From Candidatus Colimonas fimequi (lineage in GTDB: Bacteria; Bacillota; Clostridia; Peptostreptococcales; Anaerovoracaceae): a stretch of DNA of 6,238 bases. Below the pieces are notes generated by a model, which did not search any database, was not told the origin of the DNA, and worked only from the letters and a program-made list of their open reading frames with translations. The stretch is from contig JAGHTQ010000248.1 in assembly GCA_018065295.1 (NCBI GenBank), positions 1 through 6,238 of the forward strand, read 5' to 3'. A program made the translations under genes and the position numbers. Numbering within the stretch: the first letter of the stretch is position 1; each line of letters opens with the position of its first letter. Positions 1-5,239 of this stretch are shown piece after piece.

Positions 1-204
1 GAAAGCAGCTTCGTCGTCATCACTTGCGATTCTGATTTCTCTAACACCATTACCAAATGAAGTGTTGAAGCCAGCAGCGATTTCTTCTGGAGCATCGTAA
101 GTTGAGATACCGTTAATGTTGATCTTCTCTGCTGCAACAACTTCCAGCATCTTCTTTAATACGCCTCTGCCATCTTCAACGTATACGCATAACTGTCTAA
201 TCAT
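1..204 (-). CDS. ACT-domain protein, N-terminal part (runs off left edge)
   Basis: Reading leftward from the ATG at 204-202, 68 codons stay open to the window edge. The protein begins MIRQLCVYVEDGRGVLKKML, followed by a helix (EVVAAEKINI) and the strand NGISTYD. This strand-glycine-helix-strand opening (D-x-x-G-x-L, residues 11-16) is typical of ACT domains, which bind amino acids and regulate metabolism. It resembles the small stand-alone or tandem ACT proteins of clostridia (COG4747-like, usually about 140 residues), so roughly half is probably missing. Residues 38-57 (APEEIAAGFNTSFGNGVREI) look longer than the usual turn into the last strand. A good ribosome site (AAAGGGG, 213-219) lies 8 bases before the ATG, which fixes the start. 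It is divergent from the methyltransferase. The ligand cannot be told from this fragment. The ACT call is confident; the cellular role is unknown. Confidence 0.8.
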   Translation of the reverse strand, partial: MIRQLCVYVEDGRGVLKKMLEVVAAEKININGISTYDAPEEIAAGFNTSFGNGVREIRIASDDDEAAF

Positions 205-253
205 AATAATAACCCCTTTCTTGGATTCTTAATTACTATCTAATATCCACCTA

Positions 254-282
254 ATAATATATTATTTTTTCTTCGGAAACAA
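254..282 (-). promoter_or_regulatory. Candidate sigma-A promoter for the ACT-domain gene
   Basis: On the minus strand a TTGTTT -35-like box (282-277) is followed after exactly 17 bases by TATTAT (259-254), which matches TATAAT at 5 of 6 positions. Initiation would fall near 247, giving a leader of about 45 bases before the ATG at 204. The -10 box lies inside a 14-bp perfect palindrome of A and T (253-266). The -35 match is only half consensus, and the region is so AT-rich that other boxes can be drawn. Confidence 0.4.
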
Positions 283-299
283 CAATAAAATGATATAAT
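272..299 (+). promoter_or_regulatory. Extended -10 promoter for the methyltransferase gene
   Basis: TGATATAAT at 291-299 is a full extended -10 element: TGn followed by a perfect TATAAT at 294-299. The best -35 candidate, TTCGGA (272-277, spacer 16), is weak, as is common when the TG extension is present. Initiation near 306 leaves a leader of about 22 bases that contains the AAGGAG ribosome site (315-320). The -35 area overlaps that of the divergent ACT-gene promoter, so the two may compete for polymerase. Confidence 0.65.
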
Positions 300-327
300 A
301 TTTAAAACCTAACTAAGGAGAACACAA

Positions 328-1479
328 ATGCACAAGATAAACCAGGTCCTTTGCGATGCACTCCAGAGTGGTCAGATGAACCGCATGGTCTTTGCAAGCA
401 AAAGACGCAAGTCCATTGAATATAAGAGAGTTACCCTCCGCCCTGTTTCCATCAAGGGCGAACTCATGTACCAGGCTGAGTATCAGTTCGACAAGAAGGT
501 GACTCACGAGAACATTCCGTTTTTTGAAGCCATCGACTTCGCCATGGATAGGGTTGAGAATGACTTCAAGCAGATCAACATCATGACTGAGACTGAGGAT
601 ATTCAGGTGCTGGCAAGTAAGCCAGCTAACCCTAAGGTTGTTCGCCAGAAACTGGCTCAGCGCCGTGAAGCGGCTAATCTGTCACATAATCGCAAGAAGC
701 GTTACATCATCGAAGATGGCAAACCATGTGACTTCCTCATTAAGCTGGGCGTTATGGGTGAAGACGGCAAGGTATTTGACAAGCACTATTCCAAGTTTAG
801 ACAGATTAACAGATTCCTTGAAATCGTAGATAACGCCCTGGACAGTCTGCCAACTGACAGAACTCTTAGAATCATCGACTTCGGATGTGGCAAGAGTTAT
901 CTCACATTCGGACTTTATTATTACCTGAAGGTTCTTAATGATAGAGACGTTGAAATTGTTGGACTTGACCTGAAGGAAGACGTAATTGAATTTTGCAACA
1001 AGACTGCTAAGCAACTTCACTACGATGGACTCAAGTTCCTCACTGGCGACATCGCTGACTACAAGAGTGACGGCGCCGACATGGTAGTAACTCTTCATGC
1101 CTGCGACACAGCTACAGACTACGCTCTCATTAACGCAGTTGGCTGGAATTCAAATGTAATTCTCAGCGTTCCTTGCTGTCAGCACCAGCTTTTCTCACAG
1201 ATCGATGAACCTGTGAACCAGCCAATGCTCAAGCACGGCATCATCAAGGACAAATTCACAGAACTGCTCACTGACGGCCTTCGCGGCCTGAAGCTTGAAG
1301 CCCACGGATATGATGTTGATATGATCGAATTCACAACCCTCGAGCATACAGCTAAAAACATCATGATCCGCGCCGTTAAGAATCCTGATGCAACTGAAGC
1401 GGCATGTGCCAAGGCACAGAGAGAATACGAGGCACTTCGTGATATGTATCACGTGCATCCAGAAATTGATTCCCTTTAG
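328..1479 (+). CDS. SAM-dependent methyltransferase, Methyltransf_32 type
   Basis: A 383-residue soluble protein. The start is set by AAGGAG (315-320), 7 bases before the ATG. Residues 1-150 form an N-terminal region of unknown role, with a basic stretch at 103-125 (RQKLAQRREAANLSHNRKKR) that might contact nucleic acid. A class I Rossmann methyltransferase domain follows: motif I IIDFGCGKSYLTF (182-194) binds S-adenosylmethionine, GLDLKED (212-218) supplies the acidic residue for the ribose, and TGDIADY (239-245) and VVTLHACDTATD (253-264) follow. LHACxxATD and then VPCC (281-284) match the pattern I associate with Methyltransf_32 (PF13679), the family of eukaryotic GSTCD and METTL25-like proteins. 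The substrate is unknown; RNA is an inference from the basic stretch and relatives. No gene partner is obvious: it is transcribed alone and ends at the bidirectional terminator. The methyltransferase call is very secure; the subfamily is fairly secure. Confidence 0.88.
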   Translation: MHKINQVLCDALQSGQMNRMVFASKRRKSIEYKRVTLRPVSIKGELMYQAEYQFDKKVTHENIPFFEAIDFAMDRVENDFKQINIMTETEDIQVLASKPANPKVVRQKLAQRREAANLSHNRKKRYIIEDGKPCDFLIKLGVMGEDGKVFDKHYSKFRQINRFLEIVDNALDSLPTDRTLRIIDFGCGKSYLTFGLYYYLKVLNDRDVEIVGLDLKEDVIEFCNKTAKQLHYDGLKFLTGDIADYKSDGADMVVTLHACDTATDYALINAVGWNSNVILSVPCCQHQLFSQIDEPVNQPMLKHGIIKDKFTELLTDGLRGLKLEAHGYDVDMIEFTTLEHTAKNIMIRAVKNPDATEAACAKAQREYEALRDMYHVHPEIDSL

Positions 1480-1487
1480 CACGTATT

Positions 1488-1567
1488 TTTATAATTGGAA
1501 ATAAAAAATACAACCTCCACAGGTGCTTGCACCGAGGACAGTTGTATTTTTTGTTTCCAATTATAAA
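1488..1567. terminator. Long palindromic bidirectional terminator
   Basis: Arms 1488-1514 and 1541-1567 are 27 bases each and complementary at every position except 1502/1553, a T-G wobble in the plus-strand RNA. Sharing the same centre, GGTG (1522-1525) pairs with CACC (1530-1533) around CTTG, a known stable tetraloop type. In either direction an A-rich tract precedes the core and a T-rich tract (ATTTTTT) follows it, the classic form of a two-way intrinsic terminator between convergent genes. It serves the methyltransferase on the plus strand and the exporter operon on the minus strand. The exporter's TAA stop (1563-1561) lies inside the right arm. Confidence 0.85.
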
Positions 1568-2541
1568 TTCATGAGTAGCGGCACACCAGCCGAAGTCAGT
1601 ATGCAAATCAAAAATCCGCTGATAAATCCGTATGCCACGGTATCCTCACGGCAGGAGTTTTCAACCATAGGCATGCACACGTCCATTGTGCCGATGCCAG
1701 GCAGTGCCAGTGATTCAAGATAGCCAATTTTCTTAGCGAAAATCGGAATGAAAATGATACCGAATGTTTCTCTAAATACGTTGTGCATGAATGCTACTGC
1801 GCTGGCTACTGCGTACTGCTGACCAGCTGCTGAGATAACTACCGGTGCGTATGAGTACCAGCCGAAACCGCCTACAATAGCAAGGCTTTCTTTAATTGAA
1901 AAACCCATGAGAAATGCTGCGCCAGATCCGAATATAAACGAACCGATTACAATAGCAAGAGGAATCACCAGAATTCTGAGACCTGCCTTCTTGATGTTGC
2001 TGACAACGGTACCTGATAAACCCAGTTCGAATCCGATGATTACGATGAGAACGCAAAGGAACCAGGTAAGCAGATTACCAGCGAAGTCGCTGAACCACGG
2101 AAGTATATCAGGCATGTGATCTACGATAATAACCTTACCCAGAATTACGCCGATTGCTACGAGTGCAACAATAACAAGCGTTCCTTTTAAATCGATGGCC
2201 GATTCAACGTGTTTTTTCTCACCGCTTTCCTCAGGAGCAACACTACCCTTAATATTACCGTACCTATCCATGGACACCAGTTTGCGCGCGATGAACACAG
2301 CGCCCACGCTGCCAGCGATGGCAAGCAAGGTAATTACCAGTGACTGCATTCCTATTGTTCCAATGCTTGTCAGAACCTTCTCATTGATACCCATTCTAAG
2401 ACCCATGATAAACACGAGTATATAGATAGCCAGCATCATTAATTTATCTATATAAGTGAACTTATCAGCATAGTTTCTAAGTCTTGAGGCAATGAAATAA
2501 GAAACTATCAGAATGCCCCAATACACAAAAATCATATACAT
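1561..2541 (-). CDS. lysO: LysO-family lysine exporter, integral membrane protein
   Basis: A 326-residue, strongly hydrophobic protein with roughly eight to ten membrane segments (for example about 2-18, 34-47, 62-86, 121-139, 158-175, 187-213, 255-270 and 302-324). A charged loop at about 88-120 divides it into two halves. The signature of the Lys_export/DUF340 family (E. coli LysO, formerly YbjE) is clear in the second half: GGFGWYS at 224-230, NVFRET at 254-259, and ALPGIGTMDVCMPM at 279-292. The family exports L-lysine and toxic analogues across the inner membrane. E. coli LysO is about 300 residues, so this is full length and slightly long. The ATG at 2541 follows TAGGAG by 10 bases; an ATG 6 bases further in (2535) is an alternative. 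It is last in the operon, 13 bp after ung, and its stop is embedded in the terminator stem. The family is confident; lysine as substrate is inferred from it. Confidence 0.82.
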   Translation of the reverse strand: MYMIFVYWGILIVSYFIASRLRNYADKFTYIDKLMMLAIYILVFIMGLRMGINEKVLTSIGTIGMQSLVITLLAIAGSVGAVFIARKLVSMDRYGNIKGSVAPEESGEKKHVESAIDLKGTLVIVALVAIGVILGKVIIVDHMPDILPWFSDFAGNLLTWFLCVLIVIIGFELGLSGTVVSNIKKAGLRILVIPLAIVIGSFIFGSGAAFLMGFSIKESLAIVGGFGWYSYAPVVISAAGQQYAVASAVAFMHNVFRETFGIIFIPIFAKKIGYLESLALPGIGTMDVCMPMVENSCREDTVAYGFISGFLICILTSAGVPLLMNL

Positions 2542-2551
2542 TAACTACTTA

Positions 2552-2557
2552 CTCCTA
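2552..2557 (-). promoter_or_regulatory. Ribosome binding site of the exporter, overlapping the ung stop codon
   Basis: On the minus strand TAGGAG (2557-2552) begins with the TAG stop codon of ung and continues as the Shine-Dalgarno sequence of the exporter, whose ATG is at 2541, 10 bases on. A ribosome finishing ung therefore sits on the next gene's binding site, which suggests translational coupling. Confidence 0.7.
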
Positions 2558-3226
2558 TTCTGGAATTGTGAAATCTACAGGCTCCTGGCCCATTAATTCA
2601 AGGAACCCATTCGCTCTTGAGAAATATCTTCCGCCGAAGAATCCTCTATGAGCTGACAGTGGACTTGGATGAACGCCCTTGATAATGCAGTGCCTACGCT
2701 CATCGATAAGCTCCGCCTTCTTCTGAGCATTACTTCCCCAGAGAATAAATACCATTGGCTTCTCACGTTCATTGAGAAGTTCAATGACTCTGTCAGTGAA
2801 GATTTCCCAACCCTTGCCCTTGTGGGAGTTAGCCTGGCTGTCACGGACAGTCAGCACAGCGTTAAGAAGAAGAACGCCGTTTCTTGCCCAGCTCTCAAGG
2901 TAACCGTGAGATGGGATTGGTACGCCAAGGTCGGCGTTTAATTCTTTGTAAATATTAACAAGTGATGGTGGAATACGCACGCCCTTCTGGACACTGAAGC
3001 AAAGGCCGTGGGCCTGTCCCGGCTGATGATAGGGATCCTGACCGATAATAACCACCTTAACGTCCTCGTACGCAGTGTACTTGAGAGCGTTAAAGATGCT
3101 GTACATGTCAGGGTGAATCACCTGAGTGCTGTATTCTTCTTTAAGAAATTCACGGAGCTTGAGATAATATTCTTTCTCGAATTCCCCCTCAAGAACCTTA
3201 TCCCAGCTGTTGCCGATGTTAACCAT
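2555..3226 (-). CDS. ung: Uracil-DNA glycosylase, family 1
   Basis: This enzyme removes uracil from DNA that arises by cytosine deamination or dUMP misincorporation, the first step of base-excision repair. At 223 residues it is the usual full length. All family-1 motifs are present: the water-activating loop GQDPYH (62-67, catalytic Asp64), LCFSV (75-79, with the uracil-stacking Phe77), the serine-proline loop PPSL (86-89), LLLNAVLTV (119-127, uracil-reading Asn122), and the minor-groove loop HPSPLSAHRGFFG (186-198, catalytic His186). Nothing needed for activity is missing. The start at 3226 gives MVNIGNSWDKVL, a normal N-terminus; the purine-rich AAAGAGAGA just before it is only a weak ribosome site. 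It lies 19 bp after the deacetylase gene and 13 bp before the exporter gene, so it is almost certainly co-transcribed with both despite unrelated function. It acts in the cytoplasm. Confidence 0.98.
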   Translation of the reverse strand: MVNIGNSWDKVLEGEFEKEYYLKLREFLKEEYSTQVIHPDMYSIFNALKYTAYEDVKVVIIGQDPYHQPGQAHGLCFSVQKGVRIPPSLVNIYKELNADLGVPIPSHGYLESWARNGVLLLNAVLTVRDSQANSHKGKGWEIFTDRVIELLNEREKPMVFILWGSNAQKKAELIDERRHCIIKGVHPSPLSAHRGFFGGRYFSRANGFLELMGQEPVDFTIPE

Positions 3227-3245
3227 TCTTATCTCTCTTTCTTAT

Positions 3246-4490
3246 CTATCTTGGTGCGACCATAGCCTTGAACTGCTCTAGGCTCTGTCCCAGGGACATT
3301 CTCTGTCTTGATAATAACAGCGGATTGTCTCCTGGATGGGCTTTGCCCGCCTGAGTTGTTACTGCGCATTTGAAGCCGGCCTCTCTTACCGCTTCAACGC
3401 ACTCGTCTGTATAGTCACCATATGGATACGCAAAGGCATCACCATTGCCAACAATCTCAATTGATTTCTTAAGGTCAGCTACTGCATCCTCTCGTGACAA
3501 AGCAGTGAAGATACCTCCATGTCCTACGTTTCCACCAGGCTGATGCATTGAGTCACTGTGTGACTGGAATGACACGTATTCGCTCTGGTATTCTTTTACC
3601 TTCTTGGCGCCGTTGTTCTTAGTAATCACGAAGCTTGTAGCTGGAACCTGACACTTCTCAAGCACTGGAATACCGCACTCAAGGAAGCTCTTGGAGCCGT
3701 CGTCGAATGTGAGAACGATGCTCTTATCAGGAAGGAGCAGTTCGCCCTTAATATAAGCCTCAACTTCATCCCAGTTTGGGAAATAGTAATCCTCTGACTT
3801 AAGCCAGTTTATCTCCTCTTCAAGAGCCTGAGCTGAGATGTAATTGCCATATCTTTTATGAAGATCTTCTGGCGGATCATTCTCGTCATATACATAGTGG
3901 TACATGCAGATTGGAAGTCCTGGATTGTCATAGTTCGTATTAGGCTCAACGGTAATTTCCTTGGTAATTCTTGTGGCATTGCCGTTGTCATCAGTAACTG
4001 TATATACGATTGTGCCTGTGCCAGCCTTGTTAGCTGCGCCCATATCTACCTTAACCTTTGAAGTAATATCCTTGCCGTTCTCATCGTGAGCGCTGTACTT
4101 AGCTTCTTCGTAAGCCTCACCTAATTTAATAGAAGCAGGACCGTTATCTTCTACAGTTAGTTCAGGGTTCATTTGGCTTCCAACGGTTACTGTTCTCACA
4201 GCTTCCATAGGGCCAACGGAATATTTGATCTCATAGTCACCTGGCGTATCTGCATCGACTTCGCCTTCTACTTCGATCATTTCTGTAACGTCGATTCCCT
4301 TAAGTGCTGCAGTAGCGCCCTGCTCTTCATAGACACCGTGAAGACCGATGTTAACATGCTCATCACCATTAACCTCAATCTTGAAGTTCTCAAGATAGTA
4401 GTGAACGATAAAAGGCATCGGTGCTATTGCGAGAACTGCGACTATTATAGTTACGATTAATAATGTTTTGCTTTTTCTTTTTCTAGCCAT
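3246..4490 (-). CDS. Membrane-anchored polysaccharide deacetylase (CE4/NodB) with two Ig-like repeats
   Basis: A 414-residue surface protein. A basic start (MARKRKSK) and one hydrophobic segment (about 9-30), with no evident cleavage site or lipobox, indicate a signal anchor with the rest outside. Two Ig-like repeats of the DUF5011/bacterial Ig type follow (about 37-104 and 109-183), each ending in a TVTV or EITV strand. The catalytic domain starts at ICMYHYV (194-200) and carries TFDDG (261-265, Asp263 probable base, Asp264 metal), HSDSMH (311-316, His311 and His316 metal ligands), FAYPYGDY (353-360) and LLLSRQRM (391-398). The H-x4-H spacing and the MYHYV opening resemble PgaB/IcaB poly-N-acetylglucosamine deacetylases more than classic NodB (H-x3-H). 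The likely reaction is removal of acetyl groups from a cell-wall or surface N-acetylglucosamine polymer; the exact polymer is unknown. The start has a strong GGAGG 6 bases upstream (4496-4501). First gene of the operon. Confidence 0.9.
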   Translation of the reverse strand: MARKRKSKTLLIVTIIVAVLAIAPMPFIVHYYLENFKIEVNGDEHVNIGLHGVYEEQGATAALKGIDVTEMIEVEGEVDADTPGDYEIKYSVGPMEAVRTVTVGSQMNPELTVEDNGPASIKLGEAYEEAKYSAHDENGKDITSKVKVDMGAANKAGTGTIVYTVTDDNGNATRITKEITVEPNTNYDNPGLPICMYHYVYDENDPPEDLHKRYGNYISAQALEEEINWLKSEDYYFPNWDEVEAYIKGELLLPDKSIVLTFDDGSKSFLECGIPVLEKCQVPATSFVITKNNGAKKVKEYQSEYVSFQSHSDSMHQPGGNVGHGGIFTALSREDAVADLKKSIEIVGNGDAFAYPYGDYTDECVEAVREAGFKCAVTTQAGKAHPGDNPLLLSRQRMSLGQSLEQFKAMVAPR

Positions 4491-4517
4491 TATGTTCCTC
4501 CAGATTCGCGCATATTC

Positions 4518-4545
4518 AGTATATCATAATAGTCAAATGACACAA
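4518..4545 (-). promoter_or_regulatory. Extended -10 promoter for the deacetylase-ung-lysO operon
   Basis: On the minus strand TGATATACT (4526-4518) is an extended -10 element whose hexamer TATACT differs from consensus at one position. TTGTGT (4545-4540) lies 16 bases further upstream as a half-consensus -35. Initiation near 4511 gives a leader of about 20 bases holding the GGAGG ribosome site. The element has the same TGATATA core as the methyltransferase promoter. Confidence 0.6.
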
Positions 4546-4559
4546 CAATATGATAATAT
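4530..4559 (+). promoter_or_regulatory. Candidate promoter for the DUF6873 gene, possibly producing a leaderless mRNA
   Basis: TGATAATAT (4551-4559) reads as an extended -10 with a 4-of-6 hexamer. TAGTCA (4530-4535) is a 4-of-6 -35 at 18 bases spacing. Initiation would then fall at about 4566, on the ATG itself. Alternatives are GATAAT (4552-4557) or TATGAT (4549-4554), which move the start by only a few bases. It overlaps the -35 of the divergent operon promoter. Weaker evidence than for the other promoters. Confidence 0.35.
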
Positions 4560-4565
4560 CTAATC

Positions 4566-5237
4566 ATGAGCGACGTATATTTATCAATTAAGGCCATCAG
4601 GCCACTAAAAGAATATTTAAAAGAAACCGGCATAAACGTTCACTACATTACAGGCGCAGGAAGTCAGGTGGATAAATACATTAGACACCACGCTGACCTT
4701 TATATGTGCCAGTTTGGTATTGGTGAAAATGCTCAGGTTTTCATGGGAGAAGACGGCAAATTAGGACCCAAGTATCCTCAGGATGCAGTCTATAATGCAG
4801 CCGCTGGCGATAAACTCTTTATTCATAAGCTGGCGATAACCGATCCCGCACTTCTTGATGCTGCCAAGGATATGGGCCTTGAGCCTGTAGACGTAAGACA
4901 GGGCTACGCTAGATGCAGCTGCCTGCCTCTTCCAGGAAATAGCTTCATTACTCCAGACATAGGCATCTCAGAAGCCCTCATGGCAGCTGGCGCAGATACT
5001 CTAGTTATCGAGCCTGCACATGTATTTCTCGAAGGATATCGCTATGGATTCCTGGGCGGCACTTGCGGCACAATCATGGTAGATGACCAGCTTACCTTGG
5101 TATTTAACGGAGACGTAACCAAGCATCCTAATGGATATGAAATCATAGAGTTCGCCCAGGCTCACGGAGTAGCCGTTAAGTACTTTGATGGCGAGCCATT
5201 AACCGATATCGGTTCAATCATATATAGTCACAAATAG
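4566..5237 (+). CDS. DUF6873 family protein, predicted GME (pentein) fold
   Basis: A 223-residue soluble protein of unknown function. The pattern I recognise for DUF6873 is present: QGYARCSCLPL (112-122), FITPDIGI (127-134), a glycine-rich GYRYGFLGGTCGTI (157-170), VFNGDVTKHPN (179-189) and LTDIGSII (212-219). The family is annotated as having the guanidine-modifying-enzyme fold, the five-bladed fold of arginine deiminases and amidinotransferases. Whether it is an enzyme is unknown; Cys117, Cys119, Cys167, Asp131, Asp183 and His187 are candidate reactive or binding residues. The start is constrained: an in-frame TAA at 4554-4556 blocks any upstream start, and no close downstream start fits. 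Yet no Shine-Dalgarno sequence precedes the ATG, so the mRNA may be leaderless or initiate weakly. It is followed 2 bp later by a radical SAM gene, which suggests linked expression and perhaps linked function. Confidence 0.8.
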   Translation: MSDVYLSIKAIRPLKEYLKETGINVHYITGAGSQVDKYIRHHADLYMCQFGIGENAQVFMGEDGKLGPKYPQDAVYNAAAGDKLFIHKLAITDPALLDAAKDMGLEPVDVRQGYARCSCLPLPGNSFITPDIGISEALMAAGADTLVIEPAHVFLEGYRYGFLGGTCGTIMVDDQLTLVFNGDVTKHPNGYEIIEFAQAHGVAVKYFDGEPLTDIGSIIYSHK

Positions 5238-5239
5238 TT

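Noticed and set aside
205..327. Possible riboswitch or attenuator in the leader of the ACT-domain gene
   Set aside because: The leader is only about 45 bases and forms no convincing stem or terminator; too short for a known riboswitch class.
682..1098. 138-codon open frame on the minus strand opposite the methyltransferase
   Set aside because: It lies wholly antisense to a well-supported gene, has no ribosome site or recognisable domain, and its composition is that of a shadow frame.
1488..1567. Mobile element (MITE-like) reading of the palindrome
   Set aside because: No target-site duplication is visible and the A-tract, core, T-tract layout is explained by a bidirectional terminator; a genome-wide copy search could reopen this.
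1179..1606. Overlapping minus-strand frames at the end of the methyltransferase gene and through the terminator
   Set aside because: They cross the palindromic terminator or lie antisense to conserved methyltransferase sequence, and none has a family signature.
1523..1723. 66-codon plus-strand frame beginning inside the palindrome
   Set aside because: It starts in the terminator hairpin and is antisense to the conserved C-terminal end of the exporter; no ribosome site.
3809..4460. Short frames on both strands within the deacetylase gene
   Set aside because: They overlap the Ig-like and catalytic regions of a strongly supported gene and show no ribosome sites or known motifs.
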